A stretch of DNA of 64,000 nt, taken from positions 2,170,001-2,234,000 of the forward strand of contig NZ_JAQLOI010000001.1 in the NCBI RefSeq assembly GCF_028204155.1. Direction: 5' to 3'. The stretch is from Vibrio algarum (GTDB taxonomy: Bacteria > Pseudomonadota > Gammaproteobacteria > Enterobacterales > Vibrionaceae). Made by a program: the position numbers and the translations under genes. The notes beneath the pieces are model-generated. The model had not been told where the DNA came from. It ran no database searches and was given only the letters and a program-made list of their open reading frames with translations. Below are positions 36,047-45,297 of this stretch, in pieces (the stretch's first letter is position 1; the number at the start of each line of letters is the position of its first letter).

Positions 36047-37129
36047 ATGCATATCTGTTTTTCCATTACTTCTCATGGTTTTGGCCATGGTGCTATTTCT
36101 TGCTCGGTGATAAATCAAGTCATTAAGATATTTCCAAATTGCAAAATAACAGTGTTAAGTAAATTGCCTGCCAGCTATCTAAAAAGTCGTATTCAGGGAA
36201 AGTATGAACACATCTCGATTGGCCATGATTTTGGCATGCTTATGCATTCACCAATCAAGGTTGATGTAGAAGAAAGCAGCAACAACTACTTGCAGCTACT
36301 TAAGGATTGGGACAATTGTGTTGAGTCTGAAAGGCGTTGTCTTGCCGTTATCAAACCGGATCTCTTAATTAGTAACATTTCTCCTATATCACTGGCAGCT
36401 GCAAAATCACTTGGCCTCAAAACGGCTTCAGTTGCTCCTTTCAATTGGGCTCAAATTTATCAAGCTTATTGTCTGGATGAGCAGAGCCCACAGAGTAAGC
36501 TGGTGCACCAAAAGATGAACGATGTCTATTTAAACGTGGACTATATCTTTAAGCCAATGCCTAATGTGCCTGATATCAATCACGATGAAATCAATATTGC
36601 CAGTATTGCCAGTCAACCAGAGGAGACTCCATTAAACTTGTTAACAGCCAACAAGCTCGATATTAAAAGAAATATCTTATTTGCCCTTGGTGGGTTTCCG
36701 ATGCCGATTAAGTTGTCTCAATTACCAGAAATAGATGGTTGGCAGTGGTTGGTAGATCAAAAGGTTTCTGTACAGCGTACCGATTTGCGTCATTTCGCTG
36801 ACTTATCACTCTCTTTTTTGCAATTACTGGCCGCCAGCGATGTGGTTATCACCAAACCGGGATATGGCAGTTACTGTGAGATTGCCACTTTGGCAAAACA
36901 TAAAAAGGTGAGAGTTCTAAGCCTAACGCGCCCTGACTGGCCCGAAACGCCATACTTAAACGCCTTTTTAAAGGAGCGAGTTCCTTTTATGGAGATTGAG
37001 TTGAGTGACTTAGAAGACAACAAGCTTGCAACGTTTATTCATAAGCTATGTGAGTTACCTTATCCTGATACCTTACCCTGTAGAGATGGTGCTGAGCATA
37101 TGGTCTATCATTTACAAAGAGAGTTTTAA
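36047..37129 (+). CDS. GT-B fold glycosyltransferase-like protein
   Basis: The 360-residue protein starts with MHICFSITSHGFGHGAISC, a glycine-rich loop typical of the first Rossmann domain of GT-B enzymes and of the N-terminal domain of plant-type arabinokinases. In the second half, NILFALGGFPMP and DVVITKPGYGSYCEIATL match the nucleotide-sugar site of GT-B transferases (the KPGYG-E motif). It has no signal or membrane helix. The acceptor and donor are unknown, and no cell-wall or capsule genes are nearby. No good ribosome-binding site is visible before the ATG. Confidence 0.65.
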   Translation: MHICFSITSHGFGHGAISCSVINQVIKIFPNCKITVLSKLPASYLKSRIQGKYEHISIGHDFGMLMHSPIKVDVEESSNNYLQLLKDWDNCVESERRCLAVIKPDLLISNISPISLAAAKSLGLKTASVAPFNWAQIYQAYCLDEQSPQSKLVHQKMNDVYLNVDYIFKPMPNVPDINHDEINIASIASQPEETPLNLLTANKLDIKRNILFALGGFPMPIKLSQLPEIDGWQWLVDQKVSVQRTDLRHFADLSLSFLQLLAASDVVITKPGYGSYCEIATLAKHKKVRVLSLTRPDWPETPYLNAFLKERVPFMEIELSDLEDNKLATFIHKLCELPYPDTLPCRDGAEHMVYHLQREF

Positions 37130-37181
37130 CACTAAACAGCCAAGCTAAACCTTACATGTACAATGAAGTGGGTAGGTAAAA

Positions 37182-37649
37182 ATGAAACAGAGCATCTTTA
37201 AGTTGGACATAAGTCAGATGTCCGACACGGATATATTCGGTTTGCGTATGGCTATTAATAACGCATTCTCTGAGTATGAAGAATTTATTGGTAAACCATA
37301 TTTACGTTTTGAATCCCACGACCACTTTATCCAAAACCTGTCTGATGAAGATAATCACTTTTTAGTCATTAAACGGCTAGATAAGTTCATTGGAGGGGTT
37401 TGTTTTCGTACACCTTCCCCCGACTCAGACACCCTTTATTTCGGAATGCTTTGGGTTGCGCCAAACGAGAGAAGCAAGGGACTTGCCTCTTTACTGATTC
37501 AAATTATGGAAAAGGAAGCAAAGCAACGGAATAAAAAAGGCCTATTAATCAAACTATTCAAGATCCCAAAACTAATTCATTACTATCAAGAACTGGGATT
37601 CAACTTTATTGATGGTAATAAAGCTGGCCCGATGGTTAAGTATTTTTAG
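37182..37649 (+). CDS. GNAT-family N-acetyltransferase
   Basis: The 155-residue protein has the acetyl-CoA binding segment LWVAPNERSKGLASLLIQIMEKEAKQ, followed by the late YYQELGFNFIDG strand-helix typical of GNAT enzymes. GGTAGG precedes the ATG. The substrate is unknown. It follows the glycosyltransferase-like gene by 52 bases and could share its transcript. Confidence 0.85.
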   Translation: MKQSIFKLDISQMSDTDIFGLRMAINNAFSEYEEFIGKPYLRFESHDHFIQNLSDEDNHFLVIKRLDKFIGGVCFRTPSPDSDTLYFGMLWVAPNERSKGLASLLIQIMEKEAKQRNKKGLLIKLFKIPKLIHYYQELGFNFIDGNKAGPMVKYF

Positions 37650-37686
37650 CTCGCACAATCAAAACTCGTAGAGTGCTTAATTACTA

Positions 37687-40182
37687 CTAGGCACTTACTT
37701 GCCCTACTTCCCTCGAAGCGAGCTTATCAATTGGTAAAGGACGATCAAAGTAGTAACCCTGAACCAAGTTACAACCGTATGAGACCAACCTTACATGCTG
37801 CTCTTTGGTTTCGACCCCTTCAGCGACAACCTGTAAGTCACAAGAAGCACCTATCGCGATAATCGCTTTGATTAGCGTACTGCTCTGGTCACTTACCAAA
37901 ATTTTATCTACAAAGCAGCGGTCAATTTTTATCTCGGTAATTGGAAGGTTATTTAAATAACTGAGGGAAGAGTATCCCGTTCCGAAGTCATCCAAAGAGA
38001 TACCAAAACCCAAATTACGTAAATGATGCAAAATGGGAGTAACTTTATCCACATCATCGATAAGAACATTTTCGGTGATCTCTAAAGTAATTCTGTTGAC
38101 AGAGATACCTACCTCATCAACAATCGCCAGTATCTCCCCAACAAAATCTTGAGCCATCAACTGTATGGGCGAAATATTAATCGAAACATCAATGCATTCA
38201 GTACCATTTGGCGAAATAGTAAGTATATCTTCGCAAGCACGACGAAACACAAAATGGCCAATTTCGTCGATTACACCAATACGTTCCGCGACGGCAATAA
38301 ATTTTACCGTTGGAACCATACCAAGCCTTTCATTGCTCCAACGAGCTAGTGCTTCGACACTGACAAGCTTTTCATTCTTAACATCAATTTGAGGCTGATA
38401 AAGTACAGATATTTCATTTTTATAAACGGCTCGACGAAGTTCCTCTTCCACCATGTAATCATACTGAATTTGTTCATTAATGGTGTGATTAAAAAACATC
38501 ACTTCGCCTTTGTGAATCGCCTTTGATTTATACAAAACAATATCTGCTTTCCGAATCAAAGATTCCGCATCATCACTATCGGAGGGGTACATACTGACAC
38601 CAATACTGCAATTGGTGACCAAAATTTTTCCATCGATAACAAACTGGTCGTCAAACACCTGTCTAATCGATTTAATGATATCCCTAGCATGTTCAGCGCT
38701 TCTTAACTCAGGAAAACAAAAAATAAATTCATCTCCTCCAAAGCGAGAAACGGTATCCATTGGTCCTAAAATAGTTTCGAATTTTCGGCTAATAAGTTCT
38801 AATAATTTGTCTCCAGACGAATGTCCGTAAAGATCATTTACCTTTTTAAAGTCATCTAAATCAACAAAAACAACCGCCAGTTCAGTTTTGTTTTTCTTCG
38901 CTAGTTCAATTCCTTGGGAAATATCTTCTAATAACAATACTCGATTAGGCAACCCTGTGAGTGCATCATGTAAGGCCATGTATTGCATTCTATCTTTAGC
39001 GCTTTCTAACTCGTGGAAGTCGTTACTTATCCGCGATTGAAACTTACCAAATCTACTGGCTATCATATTACTTAATATTAGCGACATTGCCGTAACCAGC
39101 ATTGTCAGAACTGCGCTAAGGCTAGTGATTTTTACGAACTCCTGGTGATTTTGCTCCTCTAAAACAATCTGTTTTTGTACTAAATATTCCTCAAAATCAT
39201 CAGCATAAAAGCCCGTACCAACGATCCACTCCCATTTATTTATACTCTTTACGAAGCTGACTTTTTCTTTCGTTTGGTTGCTTCCATAATTCACCGGAAT
39301 GTCAAATTGAAGAAAGCCGCCTTCATTTTTCGACTCATATGTCATGCTATTTAAATCTAGTCTAGCTCCCATACTGATATCAGCTATATTAAGGCCAACA
39401 TAACGATCATCCCTATGTGATAGAATTTTTCCATTCCGGTCCAAAACAAAAAGAAAACCTCGCTCGTCATAACCGTAATCGTTAATCCAATCCAACACTT
39501 TTTTCTTTACATCACTTTCGACATCAGAGAGATACTCACCAGTACCTATCATCCAATTATAAGGTTCAAATCGTTTACCAAAACCCACTTTCTCAAATTC
39601 TTTATTCTTATCTTCCCCTGGTTTTGGATACCACCATTGATAAAAAGCTTCACCTTTCTGCTCTACTAATTGGATATGCTCTCTTAGAATATACGTGCCC
39701 CGAATATCTTGGCTATTCCAGGCAGATTTACCTTCTATCTCCGGACGTAAACCATGCATGACATTTGTGCCATCCATCTGAAAAATAAAAAAATACCCCC
39801 TACCTTCAAAAAAGCGTATAGGCCTAAGTGCTTCAGCAATTAAACTTGTAATTTCTGACTGAGATCTATCCGGGTTTGTTTGGTATATATTCATAGCAAT
39901 AGCATGAGCCTCTTCAACTCTTTGCTGTGCTTGCTCTTTTAGAATTTTGCGGGTCTGAGTTTGCTGATAAAGGATTTCATTTACTACGAGGTTAACGTGT
40001 TGACGAATACTATCTTTTTGACGATCAACAACTTCATCTCTGAGGGAATCAATACTTTGTTGGGCTTTTTCACGATTATCTTTAAGAACGACAAAATTTA
40101 TGCCTAGTGCAAATATCACAATTAACACCACGGGGGCGTATCGAATAAGTCTAAGCAGTTTTATGTCGTTAAGTAGGGACAT
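37687..40182 (-). CDS. Membrane dCache-GGDEF-EAL cyclic-di-GMP protein
   Basis: The 831-residue protein has an N-terminal membrane helix (about 13-31) and a periplasmic double-Cache domain (about 35-345) with GRGYFFIFQMDGTNV, WMIGTGEYLSDVE and WEWIVGTGFYADDFE. A second helix (about 355-377) precedes a GGDEF domain with an intact RFGGDEF (about 478-484). The EAL domain carries VSVEALARW at about 608-616, and the later ENVLIDD, DDFGTGYSSL and KIDR motifs of active EAL enzymes. Both synthesis and hydrolysis of c-di-GMP are possible. It is a paralogue of the adjacent upstream gene, 105 bases away, with a tandem octamer repeat in the gap. Confidence 0.93.
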   Translation of the reverse strand: MSLLNDIKLLRLIRYAPVVLIVIFALGINFVVLKDNREKAQQSIDSLRDEVVDRQKDSIRQHVNLVVNEILYQQTQTRKILKEQAQQRVEEAHAIAMNIYQTNPDRSQSEITSLIAEALRPIRFFEGRGYFFIFQMDGTNVMHGLRPEIEGKSAWNSQDIRGTYILREHIQLVEQKGEAFYQWWYPKPGEDKNKEFEKVGFGKRFEPYNWMIGTGEYLSDVESDVKKKVLDWINDYGYDERGFLFVLDRNGKILSHRDDRYVGLNIADISMGARLDLNSMTYESKNEGGFLQFDIPVNYGSNQTKEKVSFVKSINKWEWIVGTGFYADDFEEYLVQKQIVLEEQNHQEFVKITSLSAVLTMLVTAMSLILSNMIASRFGKFQSRISNDFHELESAKDRMQYMALHDALTGLPNRVLLLEDISQGIELAKKNKTELAVVFVDLDDFKKVNDLYGHSSGDKLLELISRKFETILGPMDTVSRFGGDEFIFCFPELRSAEHARDIIKSIRQVFDDQFVIDGKILVTNCSIGVSMYPSDSDDAESLIRKADIVLYKSKAIHKGEVMFFNHTINEQIQYDYMVEEELRRAVYKNEISVLYQPQIDVKNEKLVSVEALARWSNERLGMVPTVKFIAVAERIGVIDEIGHFVFRRACEDILTISPNGTECIDVSINISPIQLMAQDFVGEILAIVDEVGISVNRITLEITENVLIDDVDKVTPILHHLRNLGFGISLDDFGTGYSSLSYLNNLPITEIKIDRCFVDKILVSDQSSTLIKAIIAIGASCDLQVVAEGVETKEQHVRLVSYGCNLVQGYYFDRPLPIDKLASREVGQVSA

Positions 40183-40191
40183 ATGAATCCA

Positions 40192-40239
40192 TTCTAAGTT
40201 TCTAAGTTTCTAAGTTTCTAAGTTTCTAAGTTTCTAAGT
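40192..40239. repeat. Six perfect tandem copies of an 8-bp unit
   Basis: The octamer TTCTAAGT is repeated six times without a mismatch, starting 10 bases upstream of the start codon of the downstream dCache-GGDEF-EAL gene and between two paralogues. On the coding strand of that gene the unit reads ACTTAGAA. A simple repeat there lies in the leader or promoter and could change copy number by slippage, altering expression. Confidence 0.95.
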
Positions 40240-40287
40240 AATTATAGACAATCTTCAACATATGAACTTTTTATCGCATTAAACTCT

Positions 40288-42768
40288 CTACTTGCTAACA
40301 TAAAGCAGCTTTTGTATCTCCATTGGTTTATAAAAATAATAACCTTGCACCAAGGTACAATCGTACTCTTTCAACCTTTGATACTGAGCAGCTTCTTCAA
40401 CACCTTCAGCCACAACAACCAAGCCGCAGGTATGACCAATCGCCAAAATAGCTTTTATTAACGAATCACTTTGTTCGCTCACTAACATTTTATCGACAAA
40501 TGTTCGATCAACCTTAATTTCTGTTACGGGTAAATTATTTAGGTAGCTTAACGAAGAAAAACCCGTACCAAAATCATCTAACGATATACCAAAGCCTAAA
40601 TCCCTTAACTCTTGCAAGATAGGTAATGCAGACTCCTGATCTTCAAGTAAAACATTTTCGGTGATTTCAATCGTGATACGTTCAATGTCTATTGAAGAAT
40701 CAATTACCGTACTATAAAAGTCGTCAGCGAAACTAAGCAGTTTTAACTGTGACGGTGAGATATTAACCGACAACTTTATTGCGTTATCTCCATTCGGAGA
40801 ATAAGAAAGAACATCGGCGCAAGCTGTTTTCAAAACAAACTGACCAATATCGTGAATGACGTCAATATCTTCCGCTACTGAAATAAACTCTTCCGGCGAT
40901 ACTTGCCCAAGCTTTGCATTCTTCCAACGACAGAGTGCTTCAACGCCAACGACTTTTTCCGAACCAATTGAAATTTGAGGTTGATAAACGACACTAATTT
41001 CATTTCTTTTGAGTGCACCTCGCAATTGCTCTTCCATCAAAAAGTCGTACTCGAGCTTAGCTGCTAGTGTCGAATCAAAATACACTACCGTTCCGTTGCC
41101 ATTACTTTTCGCCTTATATAATGCTATGTCAGCATTAGTAATTAATTCCTCTGCTGAAACCGCATCATATGGATATGTCGCAACGCCTATCGTGGCACTA
41201 ATGTGAAATTTCTTTTGTTCTACGGGTATTCTGTCAAGAAAAATCTCTTGTATTAACGAGACTCGCTCTTCAATCTCTGATCTCGTTCCAACGTTAGGCA
41301 AACAGAAAATAAACTCATCTCCGCCAAAACGTGACACCGTATCTTCCTTATCCAGTATCAACTCAAATTTCCGACTTAAAATGGCGAGTAGCTTGTCTCC
41401 TGTGGCATGGCCATATTGGTCATTTATCTTTTTAAAACCATCTAGGCCAATCAAAATAATGGCCAGTGACGATCCTTTATCGTCCGACTCAATTATTTGT
41501 TGTTTTACCGTGTGATTAAACTGAATTCGATTCGGTAAATCTGTCAACGAATCATACAAGGCTAAGTGTTGCATCTTGTCTTTGGTTTTATTGAGCTCGG
41601 TAAAATCGTGATTAATTTTTGCCTGAAAGTTTCTAAACCGGGAAGAGACTTTGCCACTTAAAAATGCCGCGAAAAAAGACATCACAGAAGCCAGAAGAAA
41701 ACTAAATAGAACTAACTTAATCAACTCTTCTCTGTTTTGTTTTAAAATAACCTGCTCTTTTTCTGCGAAATACGCATCAAATTCGGAAATATAAAACCCA
41801 GTGCCTATGGTCCATTGCCACTTATCAAACCAACGTACGTAACTCATCTTGTCGGCACGCTCAACATTTGGTGGTTTAAAAATCGAATTATAGCGAGCGA
41901 ATCCGCCCCCTAATTGAGCAATGTCTAACATCTCTTTAATGTAATATTTATTGTTTTCATCTTTAAGGTCTATGCCTTGAAAACCTCTAAGATTTTTGTC
42001 TTGATGGGCGATGATGTTGCCATCAGATTCGATTACAAATATATAGCCACTATTTCCATACCTAATTTCAGATATCCAAGCCAACAAACGTTTTTGAACA
42101 TCTTTTTCGAAATCAACAACATATTCGCCAGTACCAATGAACCAGTTTAAAGGCTCAAATTTCTTCACAAAACCAATTTTATCGTGGTCATTTATTAAGT
42201 CTTGCGGCTTATAAAACCACCAGCGATGGTACCCTTCATTACTATCATTAACGATGGCAGCAAGGTCTTGAATAATAGGAGCACTGCGACTATCTAACAT
42301 TTCCCAACGGTCACTTCCTTCCATATGTGGTAAGTGCGGCAGCAAAACATTGGTGCCATCCATCTTATATATAAAAAAATACCCTCTTCCATCATTAAAA
42401 CGGATATCCCTTAAAGCGGTTGTAATTTGCTTCGATATTTCAGCGTCTGATTTACCCGGATTTTCTCGATAGATAGCCTGAGCAATGTCATAGGCTTCAT
42501 AAACTCGCTGTTTGATTTGAATTTTTAGAGCTTTTTCTGTCTGCTGTTTTTCATAAGTAAGTTGCTGATAAACACTATCGACTTCTTGTTGAATCCTAAT
42601 TTTTTGTTGGGCGAGAACATCCGACCGAAGAGACTGTAAATTCTCTTCAGATTCAACTCGATTATCATGAAACATGATTCCAATAATCATCAAAGTCGCT
42701 AAACTGATGATAAGGACAGGTAGTATCCTTATAAACCTTAGCAATTTCTTATCATTTATCGGTTCCAT
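40288..42768 (-). CDS. Membrane dCache-GGDEF-EAL cyclic-di-GMP protein, paralogue
   Basis: The 826-residue protein has the same plan as its neighbour: an N-terminal helix (about 12-30), a periplasmic double-Cache region with GRGYFFIYKMDGTNVLL, WFIGTGEYVVDFE and WQWTIGTGFYISEFD, then a second helix. RFGGDEF lies at about 480-486, and an EAL domain has VGVEALCRW at about 609 and DDFGTGFSSL. ATG 42768 is preferred over GTG 42774 because AAGAAG lies 5 bases before it. Both catalytic domains keep their motifs. The gene precedes its paralogue on the same strand and probably arose by tandem duplication. Confidence 0.92.
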   Translation of the reverse strand: MEPINDKKLLRFIRILPVLIISLATLMIIGIMFHDNRVESEENLQSLRSDVLAQQKIRIQQEVDSVYQQLTYEKQQTEKALKIQIKQRVYEAYDIAQAIYRENPGKSDAEISKQITTALRDIRFNDGRGYFFIYKMDGTNVLLPHLPHMEGSDRWEMLDSRSAPIIQDLAAIVNDSNEGYHRWWFYKPQDLINDHDKIGFVKKFEPLNWFIGTGEYVVDFEKDVQKRLLAWISEIRYGNSGYIFVIESDGNIIAHQDKNLRGFQGIDLKDENNKYYIKEMLDIAQLGGGFARYNSIFKPPNVERADKMSYVRWFDKWQWTIGTGFYISEFDAYFAEKEQVILKQNREELIKLVLFSFLLASVMSFFAAFLSGKVSSRFRNFQAKINHDFTELNKTKDKMQHLALYDSLTDLPNRIQFNHTVKQQIIESDDKGSSLAIILIGLDGFKKINDQYGHATGDKLLAILSRKFELILDKEDTVSRFGGDEFIFCLPNVGTRSEIEERVSLIQEIFLDRIPVEQKKFHISATIGVATYPYDAVSAEELITNADIALYKAKSNGNGTVVYFDSTLAAKLEYDFLMEEQLRGALKRNEISVVYQPQISIGSEKVVGVEALCRWKNAKLGQVSPEEFISVAEDIDVIHDIGQFVLKTACADVLSYSPNGDNAIKLSVNISPSQLKLLSFADDFYSTVIDSSIDIERITIEITENVLLEDQESALPILQELRDLGFGISLDDFGTGFSSLSYLNNLPVTEIKVDRTFVDKMLVSEQSDSLIKAILAIGHTCGLVVVAEGVEEAAQYQRLKEYDCTLVQGYYFYKPMEIQKLLYVSK

Positions 42769-43049
42769 TACCACTTCTTATGACTAAATCCCTATGTAGT
42801 TATTTTTATTATAGTTTAATAAATTAATCTGACACGTTGACATAGCCCCAGTCTTTGAGAACAATTGTAAGAATTGATAACTAACTCACTTAAATAACCG
42901 TTATTCCTGACAAAAATCCAGACCATCATCTTTTTTCATTAACCCATTCCATTCACTCATGCCGGATAACTTTAATTCAATTGAATACCGCTAAATTTTC
43001 GGCAAACTAACCGAAGAGACATCAAAGGACAAATCACAAGGAAAGCGGA

Positions 43050-44379
43050 ATGAGCAATGTATTCCATAGGCACTGTCACGGAAAACTTCCATCCATCTCT
43101 AACGGTGATGGCATATATCTTTACGATACGGAAGGCAAACAATATTTAGATGGCTGCGGTGGGGCCGCCGTGTCAAATCTGGGTCACAATCACCAAGCCG
43201 TCAAAGCCGCAATGAAGAGCCAACTCGATGCCATTCCTTATGCTCATACTGGTTTTTTCACTAGTGAGGTTTGTGAAGAATTAGCTCGCGTGATTTGCGA
43301 TATTGCGCCCGAACCACTTAATCATATTTACTTTGTTAGCGGTGGCTCTGAAGCCGTAGAATCAGCACTTAAAATGGCTCGTCAGTATTTTGTAGAAAAA
43401 GGCCAAACAAGTAAAAATCAATTTATCGCACGACGTCAAAGTTACCATGGCAATACATTAGGAGCACTGTCAGTAGGAGGCAACGAGTGGAGACGCGAAC
43501 CATTTAGACCTCTTCTTAATGACGTTCATCATATAAACCCATGCTACGCGTATCGTGATCAGGCATCTAACGAAACAGAGCAAGATTATTCACTGCGGGT
43601 TGCCAATGAGCTTGAAAGCAAAATTTTGGAAATTGGTGCAGAGAACATAATGGCCTTTGTCGCCGAACCAGTTGTAGGCGCGACTTCTGGAGCCGTCCCT
43701 GCAACGAGCGGTTACTTCAAACGAGTACGGCAAATTTGCGACAAATATGACGTATTATTGATATTAGATGAAGTGATGTGCGGGATAGGACGTACTGGTA
43801 CCTTCTTCGCGTTTGAACAAGACCAAATCATTCCTGATCTTGTCACTATGGCAAAAGGGTTGGGAGCGGGATATCAACCTATTGGCGCGGTTGTCGCAAG
43901 TGATGATATCTATGACACCATCGCCAATGGCAGTGGTTTTTTTCAGCATGGTCATACTTTTATGGGGCACCCCATGGCGTGTGCTGCAGCCTTAGCGACA
44001 ATTAAAACCATCATAAATGATCAACTATTAGACAAAGTGTCCAATTTAGGGAGCCAGCTAAGGGAAAAACTAGAACAAGCTCTGTTGCCCTTACCTTACG
44101 TAGGCGATATCCGCGGTAGAGGCCTTTTTTTAGCTATCGAGTTAGTTGCTAACAAGAATGAAAAAAACCATTACCTGTTTCCAGCCAAGCTCACAAAATA
44201 ATCAAGCAGACCGCGATGAAAAATGGATTAATGTGTTATCCAATGGCCGGTACCATTGACGGGATAAACGGCCACCATATATTAATCGCCCCACCGTTTA
44301 TTATCGAAGAATCGCAACTTGATGAACTAGTCGATAAACTTAAAAGATCGATATTAGAAGCCGCATCCGCATGGAGCTA
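43050..44379 (+). pseudogene. Class III PLP-dependent aminotransferase, frameshifted near the C-terminus
   Basis: The frame from 43050 (GGAAAG upstream) shows the class III aminotransferase pattern: GAAVSNLGHNH, VSGGSEAVESALKMARQYF, ARRQSYHGNTLGALSVGG, DEVMCGIGRTGTFFAFE and the PLP lysine K269 in MAKGLGAG. At an A7 run (44161-44167) the frame goes out of register and stops at 44201. With A8 the family C-terminus is restored (EKKPLPVSSQAHKIIKQTAMKNGLMCYPM, then GTIDGINGHHILIAPPF) to a stop at 44379-44381, giving about 443 residues. As written the product lacks about 60 residues that form part of the fold. The next gene is a BKACE enzyme, so the substrate is probably an amino acid that yields a beta-keto acid, or a related amine. 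Confidence 0.85.
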
Positions 44380-44398
44380 ACTCGGGAAATAGAAGTTA

Positions 44399-45232
44399 AT
44401 GATTGAAGCCGATAAAAATAAAATTGCCATTATCGTTGCCCCTAACGGTGCGAGAAAAACTCAGCATGATCACCCTGCTCTTCCCGTTACTGTAGATCAG
44501 ATAGTTGCTGATGTAGTTGCCTGCCGAGACGCTGGTGCCGCCATGGTTCATTTACATGCAAGAGATAGCGACGGCAAGCACTCATTAGCCATTGACGATA
44601 ACATCAAGGTAATGAATGGAGTTACCGAAGCAGTAGGTGACAGCATTATCGTTCAGTTAACGACCGAAGCGATTGGAATGTATACACCCGCGCAACAGAT
44701 GGAGCTAATTAAACATACTCAACCTGAAGCCGCATCATTTGGCTTAAAAGAACTTATTCCAGATGACAGCTATTTAGCAGAAGCTGAACGTTTTTTCCAC
44801 TGGGTAGCCGATACCGGCATGATTGCACAATATATCCTTTATAGTGTAGAAGATGTCGCACGTTATTTTTCGTTGATTAAAAGCTGTGTGCTGCCTAATA
44901 AAAATCACCATGTGTTATTGGTGTTAGGGCGATACCATAAAACCTTACAATCATCACCAAGGGATTTAATACCGTTTCTCACTGACGAACTATTAGATAA
45001 CAAACATCGGTGGTCTGTATGTGCTTTTGGCATACAGGAGCAAAAGTGTTTAATTAATGCTATGATTCTAGGCGCTGATGTCCGAGTAGGATTCGAAAAT
45101 AATCATCTTAATAATCTTGGACTTATCGCAAAAAATAATGCCCAACAAGTTGATAACATTAAGGAGCTAACAGATTTGCTTGGAATAAACAGGCATAATG
45201 CGCTCAGTTATCGCAAAGCGTTAACAAATTAG
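44399..45232 (+). CDS. Beta-keto acid cleavage enzyme (BKACE, DUF849)
   Basis: The 277-residue TIM-barrel protein has the BKACE signature: IIVAPNGARKTQHDHPALPVT, then H51 and H53 in VHLHARDSDGKH as zinc ligands, then VGFENN with E233 near the end. Enzymes of this family, such as Kce of lysine fermentation, condense a beta-keto acid with acetyl-CoA to give acetoacetate and a new CoA ester. The substrate is unknown. The gene lies just after the aminotransferase, whose product could be its substrate. Confidence 0.88.
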   Translation: MIEADKNKIAIIVAPNGARKTQHDHPALPVTVDQIVADVVACRDAGAAMVHLHARDSDGKHSLAIDDNIKVMNGVTEAVGDSIIVQLTTEAIGMYTPAQQMELIKHTQPEAASFGLKELIPDDSYLAEAERFFHWVADTGMIAQYILYSVEDVARYFSLIKSCVLPNKNHHVLLVLGRYHKTLQSSPRDLIPFLTDELLDNKHRWSVCAFGIQEQKCLINAMILGADVRVGFENNHLNNLGLIAKNNAQQVDNIKELTDLLGINRHNALSYRKALTN

Positions 45233-45249
45233 TCGCCGTTTTGGCGACT
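45231..45249 (+). promoter_or_regulatory. Short hairpin between the BKACE and TAXI genes
   Basis: AGTCGCC and GGCGACT pair around a 5-nt loop, overlapping the BKACE stop codon. It has no T run, so it is more likely an mRNA-stabilising or attenuating structure that lets the binding-protein gene be expressed differently from the enzymes. Confidence 0.45.
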
Positions 45250-45297
45250 TGTTAACTTAGTTAGATGGATAAATTAATACACATAAAAGGAATTAAT

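Noticed and set aside
40192..40239. Octamer repeats as a CRISPR array
   Set aside because: The copies are directly adjacent with no spacers and are far too short; no cas gene is present.
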